A stretch of 64,000 nt of DNA from Zizania palustris. Lineage: Eukaryota; Streptophyta; Magnoliopsida; Poales; Poaceae. The translations under genes and the position numbers were made by a program. Below are positions 1 through 12,636 of this stretch, in pieces. Within the stretch, counting starts at the first letter, position 1, and every line of letters begins with the position of its first letter. The notes beneath the pieces were generated by a model. The model was not told the origin of the DNA and made no database searches. It saw nothing but the letters and a program-made list of their open reading frames with translations. Location: the NCBI GenBank assembly GCA_019279435.1, contig JAAALK010000286.1:48618289-48682288 (forward strand), in the 5' to 3' direction.

Positions 1-389
1 AAGTAGGAAAGTATGCATGGAGTTGCGGATGAAGGAATGGAAATCTGGACGCTTTATAATAGTAGAGATGTACCAAGTTGTAGTGGTAGCGCTGATTGAA
101 TATATTTTTATGTATATTTTCGTTGTAGATGGATATTTTTAAATACTAATTTTATTCCAGTTAGATGTAGATAGATAGATTGGTTTCGTGTGTACTATGA
201 GGATAGAGTTGCTGAATCTAAAATTGGCGGACCTATCGAGATAGTCGACATGAATGTGTAAGTAGTAATTTTGCACGTCCTCCAACCTTTGAATAGATGA
301 AATTAAGAGTAAAACATGAACTTAGATGGTTTGAAAATGATAAATGTTCGGTTGAGTTCCTCGGTAGCTATGAGGTGGCTAGATGACAT
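1..389. other. Intergenic DNA, nothing recognised
   Basis: AT-rich sequence with no long open frame and no recognisable element. It ends where the left arm of a foldback element begins, near 390. Confidence 0.4.
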
Positions 390-2320
390 ATTTTTTTAAA
401 ATAATAATACATTTTTATTCAAAATTTCAAATCTATTGTATGGTTTTCAGAAATTACAAAAATAGTCGATTGTTGGTAGACCATCAGATAGAGACTAAAT
501 CAGCAGATTGTCAGCCCACAAAAGAATTTTTTTAAAAATGCCTGATGTGTTGCTTGCATGTGAGTGCACCTGGATGCCTGGTCTTCGCTTCGCGTGTGGT
601 GCCATCCGTGCGCGCACACCCATCGCTTGGCTAGTCATCGTCCCGCGTTGTCTCTACCACGGAAACATACATTAGTGACGGATCATAACATACAGTAGTG
701 ACAGACGTACATGTCTCCCGTCACCTTTATCGTGTCAGTAAAGTCCTATTATTAATGATAGGTAAATATCCATTACTAAATGGCCGCTTCAGTTATCTTC
801 TGCGGCTGGCATGCCCCTCTTTACTGATGGGTAACCAATGTTACCCGTCACTAAAAGTCATCTTTAGTGATGGGGAGGACTTTACATCCGTCACTAATGT
901 GCTCGTTACTGACCCGTCACTAATAATATGATCATTTAAAAAAATTAATAAATTTTTAGGCTGCATACTGAACACAGCTAGGATTTGGAAACCAACATAT
1001 GCAACATCCAAAGCACATCACACATAATTCATTATAGATGATTCATTACCAAATCAGTATACCATACATTAACTACATGGTCGTTATCTTGAAAAAAATG
1101 GCTACAACGAACAAAGAGCGACACAAAATTGTAAAATTATTTCATGGCTTTTGAATAGCTAATAGCTAACCTATAGCGATATCCAGTGCTTAGATATTAT
1201 TCTATCACTGTCCAAGCTTCCACCACCACCACCATGGATAGCTTGAACAGAAGTGCCAAATGGGTAGTAGCAAGAGCACCATGTGGCAGCATCCGATAAG
1301 GAGCACCACCATGAATAGTTATGCCAACTTCGAATGAGTTATCTCGAAGAAATTAGCTAAAACCATCAATTATCTTTAAAAAAATGGCTAAAAGCAATAG
1401 GTCAGTTTACCCCGTAACAATAAAATAAAAATAAAGTTAGCAATAACCGACGGTGCATTCGGACGGAGAAGAGGAGGAAGATGGTAACCTTAAGAGGATG
1501 ATGCAACCAAGGTGGCGACGAGTAGGGCGGCCACGAACGCCGACAGTACATGTGGCTAGGAGCAGTGAAGAGCACAACGAAGGTGACGGCGGCGGCGGGA
1601 GTTAGGGTTAGGGTTGGGGAAAACGAAAGAATAACGATTCACTTCGGTTAAACCTAGTTATAGGCGGGAGAAGTCATCAGTGACGAGTGGTAGTTATCAT
1701 CCATCACTGATGATGTATTGGACTTTAGTGACAAGTATAGCTAAAACTCATCACTAATGATGTAGGCTTGCGTGAAATGAAAGCGTGACAATTTAACTTC
1801 GGTGCCCTACCTATTTATTAGTGGGAGTCATCAGTGATGGGTGATAAACTTTTTAGTGACGGTTGAAAATATAATCCGTTACTATAGGAGAGATCTTTAG
1901 TGATGACCTGTCACTAATGAGGTACCTTTTATTTAAAACGGATCTAATTACGACCCGTCACGAATAATGCAGTGTTACTAACACGTGTGAAATAGTCTGT
2001 CACTCAAAATGTATTATTGATACTCGTTACTAAAGTTGAGTCACTAAATATTGTTTTTACGGTAATGTCCGCAGCTGCTCAGGCCGCGTGCCACCGCCTC
2101 ACCTTGCTATGCACGCCGCCACCTCACATCGCCCGCCCAATTGTTTTTTTATAAAAAAAAATCCTAAGCATGGCTATCATTCGATATCTATCGATATACA
2201 ATCTATCCAGGGTAGATTTGACAAAAATGGTCTAACTAACATAAGGTTATTTTTGCAATTTCTAAAATCCATATAGCTGATTTAAATTTTTAAATAAAAA
2301 CGCATTGATTTTTTTAAAAG
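390..2320. mobile_element. Foldback element split by a second insertion
   Basis: The segment at about 390-468 and the reverse complement of about 2245-2318 are similar. Both run from a T/A-rich start through a TTTTTATT(C/T)-AAAA core to a (G/C)AAATTACAAAAATA-like end. They look like the two terminal arms of one foldback MITE. The same arm type occurs in an intact foldback at 9259-9568. The DNA between the arms is mostly a different inverted-repeat element (671-2060), so the foldback appears to have been split. Boundaries are approximate and no target-site duplication was identified. Confidence 0.5.
671..2060. mobile_element. Non-autonomous DNA transposon with TAGTGACGG-type subterminal repeats
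   Basis: The motif TTAGTGACGG/CCGTCACTAA and close variants occurs many times near the left end (671-930) and, mostly inverted, near the right end (1675-2045). Dense short subterminal repeats of this kind are typical of CACTA-like and other TIR elements of grasses. There is no transposase frame. A GC-rich block at 1440-1630 that includes GTTAGGGTTAGGGTT may be captured 5'-UTR-like sequence. The family is uncertain because a clean CACTA terminus is not visible. Confidence 0.5.
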
Positions 2321-2753
2321 AAGATCGTGGTTGCACCTGTCGACATTTGCAGAGCCGTCGTCATTTAAGAACAAGCTAGGAAGGTAAACAAGATGGGTAG
2401 GGTCCAACTCGGCAAGTATTTGCTGGTAGCTGCACGATGAACACACGGGGTGACGGGCCTTATGTTAGCAGTGTTGTTTAAGAAGAGGTTCTACGGCTAC
2501 ATTTTCAGAAGCTCTCCAAAGATAACATGAAGGCACGATTAAGGAGAAGGAACATGACCGACCTGGGGCTACTTCCCCAGAGTATTCCATTTCCACGTTA
2601 TCAACCAACCAATCATATTATGTGACAGAGCGGGCAAAATGTGACATAACAACGGGCTAAGTTAGTTCTATAATAACAAAAATGGCTCCCAGAGATTATG
2701 TCCTTTCCTCGCGTACCACTCCTCCAAGCAAAACAGTTAGGAAGCTAAGCGTT

Positions 2754-5743
2754 TTAGCCAAGCTCGACACTCCCAGGATGTGCATGGAAACCTCCCTGTG
2801 ACCCTCCGCTTTGGTTGCTGTAGTAAGAAGAGTTGCCACCCGAGCGACCACCCCTGCCTCTGTTGCTGTAGCCCCTCTGCTGGTAGTACCCAGAATCATA
2901 GTAGTAACCTCCACCCCCGCCACTGCCGTAGCCATTCTGGTACCCACCGCCACTGCCGTAGCCATTCTGGTATCCACCACCCATTCCTCGGCTTCCGCGT
3001 CCACCACGGCCACCGTTCGGGTAGCCCCTCCTGCCACCACCGCGGCCACCACCACCACCACTGCGCTGGTTTTGGTAAGGCCGCCGGGTCGTGAACTGTT
3101 GATCTTTTGGATCTGCATTCCCCTGGTATTGTTCCTCCACATCTGCTTGGAATTTCTCTTGCTCCACCTCTGCTTCTAGTTTCTCTTGCTCCACCTCTGC
3201 TGAGGAAAATTCTTCAGGAGGCCTCACCAGGGATTCATCATCCTATTGTTATTAAGTTATCAGTACAAGGAAGAAACATAATGCATGCAGAAATATTACC
3301 CAGTTCGTTAGTAAATACCACATTCTGAGCATCAGCTACATTATGCCGATCCTCATTGTAGAACTCTGTGGCCTGTGTAACTTCCTTCTCGTCCTGCTAC
3401 CAGATAAAAAAATATAAAAATATTAGAACAAAAGATATAGACATGCCACAAAGGATTAATTAGACAACAAATTACTCCCATGCTACATACCAAATTGGTC
3501 ATATCGTTTGCTTACAGATCAATAGACTTGGTTTCTTAAGAGTTGTGAGTCCACGAGTACATGAACACACATCCCTTAGTCTGAGAAGGGCCTCTACAGT
3601 ATACTAAATAAAAAACAGCTATCACTTGTTGATAATTTACAGCAATTAATCCCAACATTGATCCATCAACTACCCTTGATGTACACAATCTAACAACATA
3701 ACTATAATGTGTTCTATCTACTTATGCAAGATATATCCATTATCCAAACAGAAACCAAAAGGTGCAAGCAAAGATTCTTTTAGTAAACATACAAATAATA
3801 ATAATTGCAGATGCTACAACCGTCACAAACCTGGCAAACATTGTTTTATAGTGACCAAACAAGCCTAACTATTTCAGCGCAAGGGAAGTTAAGTAAATAG
3901 CACACACATCAAGCGAGTTGGTAAAATCGTTGAGGATACTGGATACACGACTGTAAAGTAGGGAACATCCACATTGGAAAAGAAAGGTTGCAGCAATACA
4001 GTAATTCAAAGCCAAGGGTCTGAAGTCAAAACTATATACATTGGCATGGCATCAAATCAGTCCTCGAGTATAATAATCTACAATGGGTAAATATGGCAGA
4101 GATAAAACATATCAAACATAAGTTACACAAAATTAGTAAAGATCAGAATTTGTATATCTAATATGAACACACACAAAAACTGAGGATTGTACAAAAACTT
4201 AAACAAACAGTTCAGATACAATTGCAGTTCTGATTTGCAGCATCTGATATCATGCTTCCGTAATAGTAGCGTGCAAGATAGAACAAGGCAGAATATTCAT
4301 ATACTATAAAACAATCGATTACAGAGTACACTATTGCAAAGCATATTAATTTCCAACAGCAGCATTCTAAAACCTTTGGCACCGACGGATTGAAACAATC
4401 TTCATATAATATTTTACTGCACCCACTGAATAATACAAAAAACATGGTGTAGTACAAACAATTAGTAGTAATAAGTTACATGGGACCAATGATTAAATGA
4501 ACCTTTTCCAGAACATAAATATTAAATGAATATAGAATATACCTTACAATATTGACTGCAAATGAAGTTATTCTCCACAGTTGATCATAATAATAATATA
4601 CTACTAAAACAGCAGAACCAGACCAGAAAGATATAATAGTACAAGCAGTGGCAGCAATAATAACTGATTGTACCAAAGCAAATCCATTTTCAATCCACAT
4701 CATGATAAAGTCAACAGGAAAACAATCATTTGGCCGCACCAAGTAAAGGTAAAGTGGCAACAAAAGAACAAATATTATTTCACCTTGTGTCCTTCAGCCG
4801 GGCTCTCCACTGCCGGTGCCTCTGGTGACACAACCATGCTCTCATGTGCCTGCACACCACCGGTTCCATTGCTCGCTACAGCAGCTGACGAATCCACTGT
4901 TGTCCCCATCTCCGGCTGGGCTGCGTAGTAGTCCGAAGCCATGATCTTGTCCAACTTTGCTCTAACCTCAGCATCTAGAGCCAAAAAGCCACTCATATGC
5001 ATTATACATATGTAAATCAACCTATCAGCTCGAGTCAAATAATGTTATAGAACCCTATCCTCACATGTAATGCTGGACCCGGGGTGGATTGGCTCATCTG
5101 CACGACGGAGCCAGAGGCTGACGTGATGAAAACAAGCCTGGAGCGCGTCGCGGTGGGAGACGCCCACTGCGGTAGAAGGGCGCGACGCAGCAAGTGCGGC
5201 CATGGCAGAGACCTTATCGAGATCGGGCTCTGCGAGCAGGCCCGCCGCATCATCTGTGACATAGTCGTAGGTGATGCAGCAACTCCGCTCATGCGTGCGC
5301 GCGACCATGGTGGCGACGTACTCGCTCTGCGGTTTGACGTCGAAGAGGGTGCCGAAGTAGACGAGCGGGAGGAAATCCTGGATGGACGAATCAGAGTCGG
5401 CAGAGGAGGGGGCCGGGGCGGCGGATGAAGGAGAGGAGGCGGAGGCGGGGCGGGAGGAGAGCTCCTCGGCGAGGGCGGCCGCGAGAGGGGCGCGCATCCG
5501 CTCGAGCTCGTCGATGACCGCTACGACGGCGGCCTTGGAGCGGAGCACCTCCTCCTGCTCCTTGTTCAGCTTCTTCCCGGCGGCGAGGGACTCCTCCATC
5601 TGGAGGATTCGGTTCTGCTTCTTCCGCAGCGCGCGCAACCGCTTCGATAGCACGCTGAGCGCCGGCCCATCGGTGGCATCAGCCGCCGCCGCCGCTGACG
5701 CGGTGGGGGCCGAGGAGGAGGAGCCGGTGGGGGAGGCGGCCAT
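2754..5743 (-). CDS. Caprin-like RGG-box RNA-binding protein
   Basis: Four coding exons on the minus strand: 5743-5065, 4974-4784, 3393-3319 and 3242-2754, joining in phase to about 477 residues. The N-terminus is Ala/Ser-rich, followed by a charged coiled coil (about 28-95: LSKRLRALRKKQNRI, LNKEQEEVL). Next comes a conserved helical region with FGTLFDVK, RTHERSCC, YDYVTDD and, across the first splice, an RAKLDKIMASDYY segment. The last exon encodes a Gly/Arg/Tyr-rich RGG tail with two tandem GYQNGYGSGG units. This domain order matches the plant proteins resembling animal caprins, which bind mRNA and sit in stress-granule-type particles. That function is inferred from the family. The start is the first ATG of the long GC-rich exon. 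Intron 2 is 1.4 kb and could hide an alternative exon. Internal borders rest on splice consensus and phase. Confidence 0.75.
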
Positions 5744-5870
5744 GGCGGTCTGGGGCTAGGGTTTTTGGGGCGAATCGGGCTTTGGAGACGGAGGGAGGCG
5801 ACGAGTGAGCGCCGAGCGGGGCCTTGGGATTTATGGGCCGAGGAGGGAGAAGCATGCGATAAGATCTAAA
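5744..5870 (-). promoter_or_regulatory. 5'UTR and proximal promoter of the caprin-like gene
   Basis: GC-rich stretch immediately upstream of the ATG. It contains a GGCCCAT motif (at about 5835 on the minus strand), a site-II-like element common in plant housekeeping promoters. No TATA box is obvious. Confidence 0.35.
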
Positions 5871-6424
5871 ACAATAATTACCAATGTGTGGTAAATAATA
5901 TTTTGGATGTTTTTTGGGGTAAGAAATATGAATAATCATTATCAATTCATTAAAATAGTAAACAATTGTAAATAATATAGTAATAAAAATATGTTCAAAT
6001 ATTCTTAAAACAACCAATAATAGAGGTAGGGTATTTCAGTTATCTCTACCCTCTCAACCATCCGAGATCAAAAAGCTAAACTTTCAAACTCCTGACTTTT
6101 AAATATAACACTTCTCAGTGAATCCCATTCAAATAGAATTGAAGATGCAGCCGTCGCAAACTGAGCCTCAATATGTATACGAAGATCTTTATTATTGCAA
6201 ATCTGAATTATTTAACTTCGACTTCGTTCATTTCATATTTTTTATTTTTTTTATTTTTTTCTGTTGCAACACACGTAAACTCAACTAGTTAATTATGAAT
6301 GAAATGATTTTATCATATTTTTTAGGGATTAAACGCTCTATATCCACTATTATTCTTCCAATTCAAACGGTGGTTATAAGGATGTTTATTAGAGAGCAGA
6401 GCAAAATAAAAATGATTTTATTTG

Positions 6425-7035
6425 TATCTGTTTGGTAAATGAAATGGATAGAATAAGAGGTAGTCCAAATTTTAGTCCCGTCACAACGAATGTTTAGATA
6501 CTATTTTGAAGTATTAAATGTAAACTATTTACAAAACTCATTCATAATCGGTGGATTATTCGCGAGATGAATCTAATAATCCTAATTACGCCATGATTTG
6601 ACAATGTGATGCTACATTAAATATTTGCTAATCATTGATTAATTAGTTTTAATAAATTTATCTCACAAATTATCCTTAGATTCTGCAATTATTTTTACAA
6701 TCAGTTCACATTTAGTCCTTTAAATTGATGTTCAAACATCCAATGTGACACGAGCTAAAATTTAGCACATTGATCCAAACACCCCCTAAGAGCGGCTCAA
6801 AAGTCCTAAAGTGATTCATCTCCAAAAACTTGAATAGAACACTACCTTAAAAAATTGAGATAAAACTGTTTTATCTTATTCTATTTTTCAAATAAATATA
6901 GAATGAGCTAATCTAATATTTAGAGAAATATTATCTACAAGTCATATCATCCCACTCCATCTATTGATTAAACCCTTGAAAAATAAAATAAAAATACTTC
7001 TATCTCACCCCATTTCATAATCAAACAGGTCGTAA
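6425..7035. mobile_element. Two nested MITEs
   Basis: The outer ends form an inverted pair: CTGTTTGGTAAATGAAATGG at about 6427 and the reverse complement of CCATTTCATAATCAAACAGG at about 7010. Inside, about 6465-6785, is a second MITE with arms of the AAATTTTAGTCC(C)GTCAC / GTGACACGAGCTAAAATTT type and a CCAAACACCCCC end. That second type is very common in grass genomes. No coding potential. Exact ends are uncertain. Confidence 0.5.
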
Positions 7036-7147
7036 GAGCAACTTCAGTAGAATCCTACCCATTTTTGAGAATCCGCGAGAAAAATTGAGATCCAACATGT
7101 CTCTACTCACAGTTCTCAAGATAGATCTTCAGGACCTCGTCCCCGCG

Positions 7148-7244
7148 CGAGCGCGCGTCGCTGGCTCCCCTCCCACCCGAGCGCGCGTCGCCGGCTCCCC
7201 TCCAGTCCGAGCGCGCGCCGTCGGCTCCCCTCCCGCCCGAGCGC
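7148..7244. repeat. 30-bp GC-rich minisatellite, about 3.2 copies
   Basis: Units at 7148-7177, 7178-7207 and 7208-7237, followed by a partial fourth. Each starts CGAGCGCGCG and contains GGCTCCCCTCC. Unit-to-unit differences are a few substitutions. It lies in otherwise AT-rich DNA. Open frames across it are by-products of the repeat. Confidence 0.85.
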
Positions 7245-7445
7245 CACAGGTTTGAGAGAGAAAGGTCCCGAGAGAGAGACGGAGGGAATGAGGGATGGCG
7301 TGCTGTGAAAAAGAAAGAAAACGTATACATGGCATTTGTGCCTGTGATTAGGGCGTTGTGGTGAAAAACAAAGAAAAGATGAGTGGATAGAATTAGACAG
7401 GTGTCAAATGCCTAGTGACTATTCTCCTAGAAATATTAAATATGA

Positions 7446-7600
7446 ACACTATAATATATTATTTAAATATTTAGTCAACCGATTAATTGATCGACCGATT
7501 AATTCATTTAATCCCCGATTAACCGATTAATCCCTACTCAGTGGCCGGCCGATCAGTTACCGATCACCGATTTTTCTAACATTGATACAAGTATCCGTTT
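7446..7600. repeat. CCGATTAA-rich short-repeat segment
   Basis: Several copies of (A)CCGATTAA(T) and CCGATCA/ACCGATCACCGA occur within about 120 bp. This is probably a terminal piece of a DNA element. Family not determined. Confidence 0.35.
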
Positions 7601-7750
7601 TTTAAATTCTGGACATATTTGGATTTTTGCACTTCCCTCCTGATGAGATATTGTATCTCTAATAGATTCCGAAGAACACACTTAGTAGAATACAGTTTCA
7701 CTATGTCATCCGATTTAAAGCCACCACAGATTGACACACCATTGGTTTTG

Positions 7751-8554
7751 CAGTGTGTCTCAATTGAACTGTAATGATGAAATGTCTCTTTATGTAGTCT
7801 CTGCTTATCCTAGCCATGCTGTGGACATTGTTCCTGTAAGAACTATTCATGTAAGTTTTTCATTTCATCTTTCATTTCTCTCATTACATAGTTACTAGTA
7901 CCTACCATACATTAAGATTTTTTTTGCAGTGATCAAGGTCATAAGAATACCTGTAAAGCTTGAGTACTGAACAAGTGCATAACCCATATAAGCTTGTTTC
8001 TGTAAAGCATCATGTGATCTTAGGTGGGTTATATCAAGGTAGAAACAAAAGGAAGCCACAAAAGTTCTAAATGTGGGGAAATAATGATGTTCAATGGTTC
8101 ATCCGACAGCTGAAATCTGAGTACACAGAATTAAAAAACTTGTATGGTTACTTGTAGAGACTTGCTGTATAAGAGTAACAGTATTAGCAACAATTGCCAA
8201 CTGAACTCCAGTAGCCCAAGGCTGGATGCTGGATGCTGGATGCTGGATGCCTGGATCCATTTAACTGTTACACGCTAACGATTCCGGTTACTACATATTA
8301 ACTCTTCAGCTCTTGCTGTCTTGCAGGATATCCATGGTAGACAAGCTAGGGTGATACCAGCAAATTTCGCCGGCCGTGCTTCAAGCTCTGGAGGCCAACA
8401 TGATGAACCAGTCTCATACTGGGACATGTGGAGGTTTCGCCGGAATACTACCACTTCTTCCATCTCACAGATTGGCGCCACTCCCGGCAATTTTGGCAAG
8501 AAGAGGAACGCTGACCCAAACAATTTCCTCCCTCTCAAGTCGAGGAGAGTGTGA
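7751..8554 (+). pseudogene. Possible gene remnant: two exon-like stretches, product unknown
   Basis: A stretch at 7751-7837 follows TTTTGCAG, is open, and ends at a GTAAGA donor. A second at 8324-8554 follows CTTGCAG and is open to a TGA. Both are in phase 0 at the junction. The second encodes about 76 residues, includes SYWDMWRFRR and ends PLKSRRV, so it resembles a last exon. Coding-like fragments also occur between them (about 7998-8075 and 8070-8160). No upstream exons or start codon were found; the DNA upstream is repeats. I do not recognise the protein. It could be a truncated gene, a captured fragment, or chance. Confidence 0.35.
8219..8252. repeat. Short tandem repeat GGATGCT
   Basis: About four copies of a 7-bp GGATGCT unit in a row, ending GGATGCCTGGATCC. 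Confidence 0.8.
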
Positions 8555-8700
8555 GTGCGTGGGGGCAACTTGACAGCAGGAAACATCCATGCATGCATCG
8601 GTACGTGGAGCGGTTTTCTGCTGCAAAGCGTGAGAATGTGAGCATAAAAACATGCTGCCATCTGGAGACTGGAGAGTAGCAATGTAGCAGCTCATCCACA

Positions 8701-9258
8701 ACGTAAGAGCTTAAGGAGGCCGGAGATGCATGTCACCATTTGGGGGCAACCCTGTATGTAAATTGCAACTTTGCTCCAGATCGAGAAGTTGCTTGGTACC
8801 CTACAACACACTGATGCCTTGCTAGTGAAGGGCTAGAGAAGCTTAATAATTATGTAAAGGGCTGGTTGAGGTGCTGATCTTGGCTGCTCTGCTCTGCTCT
8901 GCTTTCACTATTCCTAGCAGAAAGCAAAGGATCACACCTCTCACGATGCCTGGAAATAATGTCTTGCTTGTATCCACACACCCATTTTTCCATGAGAAGG
9001 CTTTATTTTTTTTCAGCTCTTTTGTCTGCAGTATTTACGATGTAATTACTAATTAACTTGATTAGTGATGTCTTGTCGTTTTTTTTGACGTGTAGTAATG
9101 CTGTCTTGTCTAGTAGCTCTAGGTTAGTGAAATTGCGAGGCGGTGGCGAAGGCTTGGGCGCTTGGCCAGGTAGAGAAGGATGGGTGGAACAGAGCTGTAC
9201 AGTAGGGCCAACACGGCTGGCCCATCATGGAGGCTGCATGAATGACGACAGTGACGAG
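8701..9258. other. Intergenic DNA
   Basis: No convincing gene. If the gene remnant at 7751-8554 is real, the first part could be its 3' UTR. Confidence 0.35.
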
Positions 9259-9568
9259 TTTTTTTAATACACTTTTATTTAAAATTTTAAATCCGTGGAA
9301 TTCAGAATTTGTAAAAATAGTCTTCTAATTGATCTGGCTGATCGACCCTAGATTGATAAATGGTGCGCCAGGCTTCCGTCGGTGCTTGATATGCTGAATC
9401 AGCCTAGCTCAGTAGACCATCTACCGATCTAGGTCTGATTTGTATAGATTGGCATATGATGTACTGATCGGTCTAGATCAATAGATCAATTATTGATGGA
9501 AGGTTATTTTTGTAAATTCTGAAATTTGCAAACCAAATTTAAATTTTTGAATGAAAAATGTATTAGCA
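9259..9568. mobile_element. Foldback MITE
   Basis: The left arm (9259-9320, TTAATACACTTTTATTTAAA followed by a GTAAAAATAG stretch) is the imperfect reverse complement of the right arm (about 9505-9568). Inner repeats containing TCGGTCTAGATC/GATCGACCCTAGA-like segments extend the fold. Total about 310 bp, no coding potential. Confidence 0.65.
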
Positions 9569-10135
9569 GTGAGAGAAGGGGTGTTCCAGGAAATTCGAGT
9601 GTCTTATTCCAAACTCTAAATATACTCACATGTTGTTTTGTCATTTACATTTTATCACAATTTATTTCACTTAAGATTAGATAAATTTAATTAATTTGAC
9701 ATGTGTTGGTTGCCGCCACCGTTATAGTAAGATTTACTTCCAATGAATTAGATCTCTCGTATCAATGACTTCAAAAAAATGACAAAATTTTTTTAGACTT
9801 GCTAAGGCGTAATAAATTTTTTGATATCCTCAACTTCTTAAGCAAAGGGTAACAACTTTTATTAATAAGCTGTAGAGGCCGGCAACCAAACATCCCAAGA
9901 TTCTCATGAGTCATGACTATATATAGCATGCACAATGTTTACAGCCATGATTATCAATAAATGAAGCGTTAAAATTCTTCATTTAACGAAACAACTTAAC
10001 CTAAGTTTAATTTACGGAGCCCTAGAACGTGGAGGCTCCGTGTGGTCGCATGGCAAGACGACCCTGTCCAAAAGTTTATGTACTTGACGCATGGTACCAT
10101 GGAGTTGATAGTATCTATCTGGATGCACGTCTAAC
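9569..10135. other. AT-rich intergenic DNA
   Basis: No gene or clear element seen. Confidence 0.4.
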
Positions 10136-10430
10136 TAACACTGTTAATTTCGCTAGACTAAATTTTAGTCTAGCCTATTTGGATTAATGATTAAAGTAGG
10201 AGTTAAAAGATTTATTGTCGTGCAGAATTATTTAAATGTCTCCTATTTATTGCTTCGTGGGAAAATAAATATTTTAGCTCCTATTAGCTCATCCTTAGCT
10301 TTGGGGCTAATGTGGCTAAAACATTTTAACCCATTTTAGCTCTTGGTGTTTAATTCTTTAGCATCTAAAGTGACTAAATTTTAGTCACTTTGCATTAGCT
10401 CCGTGGATCCAAACAGACCCTCAGTCTTAT
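10136..10430. mobile_element. Foldback MITE with CTAGACTAAATTTTAGTCTAG-type arms
   Basis: GACTAAATTTTAGTC occurs near the left end (about 10153) and GACTAAATTTTAGTCAC near the right end (about 10373). The right terminus ends GGATCCAAACAGACCC, characteristic of a widespread grass MITE class. The left terminus is less clear and no target duplication was confirmed. Confidence 0.55.
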
Positions 10431-12005
10431 GATTGCTATTTTGTTGGAGGGCACCTCAAAAAAAGATTAACTCTAAGACTAGAGATTCTAATTAGCCAGC
10501 TAGTCTGAGTAGCTAGATAGTCTAAGTATTTAGCCAGTGAGAATCCAGTCTAAGTATTTAGCCAGTGAGAATCCAGAAAAACTATTGTTTTTTAGTTTCT
10601 AAAATTTAGTTATGTATATATTTTGCAGCTATTGATATCCAGACAATTTATTTTGGATTCAGATTTTAGAAATAAATTAACTGTCAAGTCAAAAGCCGAA
10701 ATAAATAGTTCCTAAGAGCATTTCCAAGAGATTACTTATATGACTACTTAAATTTGAATTTATGTATTTTGGTGAAAAATGAAGCTCCAAGAACTCCCTA
10801 AATGAGTCCCTTTCCTAATGCATTCCCTAAATCACCATTCACCTCTCTTAAATATAGGATTAATTTAGCAAGTTCCTATTTTCATTTGCACATATTTTTT
10901 CTCTTATATGTATATTGTTTTCTCTATTTCACGTTGTTATAGGTTGGACGATATACATATTTGAATGTATTAAAGTTTTATACAAAATTATTACATATTA
11001 TACATTGTATTTGTAGGATTTAAAAAATAGGGATCGATATTATAAAGAAACTATTGTAGATTGATTAATTTTTAGAAAGAGATATAGTTTAGAATGATCT
11101 ACGTATGATTTAGAGAATAAAATTTGATCTCCAACAAACGTTATCGCCACGCCCGGTCCGTCCTTTCGTCGGGTTGCTCCGAGAGAAACCCAGAAGATAT
11201 GGACGAGGACGCCCCTTTTAATTTCTTTAGCTCTGAATTAACTATACAATATGGTTTACGATATGATTTAGTTAGCTAAAAATGATTATTTATACATGTA
11301 TCAATAAAAAGTATTTTAAATCAAGCGACAAAGTTTGAAACGACGTCTTTCTTTGTCAGAAGCAGTAACGATCGAACTGGACGGAGTCTGCATGCAGATG
11401 ATGACGACTCCTCCTCCGTTGCTCCGTCACCTACCTCGATCTCCAGTGTCCATGCTGGGTATGCAATTCTTGCGTGCACGCATCCTCTGCCCGTTCGATG
11501 CGGTGACCGTAGAAGAAAGCAGAGCGCGACGACGACGAAGCGACGGACACGGCGGCGGATGATCGGATCGGAGCTCTGAGCTGAGCGTAGAAAAAAGAAA
11601 ACACAGCACCGCCGCGCGCGCGCGCGTACGTACGGTGCCGCAGCCCGCAGCTGCTGTCTCGTCGCCGTCGGCGCGGCCAGCCAGCCGCTTGCACATTCGA
11701 TCGGTTCCCGTCTAAATCAGATCATTATTAACTCCCCCAACTAAAAACCAATGCAACCAACTCGCATAGGAACGCGTGCACGGATCGATCGCTGCCCTGC
11801 GATGCGACAGCCCCAACCGACGGCGACGCATACATCGATCGGCAGATGCAAAGCTAGGCAACTTTACATTTAGTCGTCGCTCCGATAGGAAAACGATCTC
11901 TCACCCCACGCAATACATGCAGGCGCTACATACATCAGGGACCAATCATCCATCGACGTAGGCAATGTAGCCGGTGATCGATCCATGTTAGATACTCACT
12001 AGGTC
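10431..12005. other. Intergenic DNA with a GC-rich island
   Basis: 10431-11330 is AT-rich without recognisable features. 11335-11960 is GC-rich and has short overlapping frames on both strands, none with a recognisable domain or splice structure. I would not call a gene here. Confidence 0.4.
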
Positions 12006-12636
12006 CTTAAAAATAGGAAAAATTGCTAATTTGACACCAAGTTGGTTGCCACAGTCCTGATTGCCATAAAATTTGTGACTTTTACAATTTTGCTACAAAA
12101 TTTAATGATTTATTTGATCTCTTCTCCGTCGGCCTTTTCAAAAACCGACAGAAGTTACCTATTTTTCATCAGCCTGCACGAATAGATGAAAGTTAACTTA
12201 ACTTTCATTGGCTTTCACTGTGGCCGACAGAAGTTACCTGGCCGACGAAAGTTACTGTCTGATTTTCCCCGCGCGCGTATAGGGAAACCTAGGTTTTCCT
12301 GTTTCCCACGCCTCCGCACTCTCGCACATGACCCCACCACGCGCCCGCGCGCCCACCCACCGCCAGGCTGCCCGCGCCGTCGCACCGGCCGCCCCACCGC
12401 CTCCCGCCGCCCGCCACCACCCGGCTGCCTCCTCCACCCACACCACCACCACGCGTCGAAGCCCCCATCGGCATCGACGTTTCCATCCGGTTATCGTCTC
12501 CGCTCGACCACCGTCACCTCCTCAGCTCGCTTGCCCGTCGCCACCTCAAGGTTTTTACTATTATTTAGAATATTTTAAATTTATTAATGTTATTTTTGTG
12601 TTATTATGCGATGATTTTATTCTATTATGCTATTAC

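Noticed and set aside
1600..1622. Telomere-like GTTAGGGTTAGGGTT
   Set aside because: Only two to three units in a GC-rich block; the complement ACCCTAACCCTAA is common in plant 5' UTRs. Not an interstitial telomere tract.
2780..3328. Open frames on the plus strand opposite the last exon of the caprin-like gene
   Set aside because: They are complements of the Gly/Arg-rich RGG repeat coding sequence. The minus-strand frame has splice borders, phase continuity and a recognisable domain.
11335..11696. GC-rich island with overlapping frames on both strands
   Set aside because: No domain, no splice pattern, and frames on both strands are equally long, as expected from GC-rich composition.
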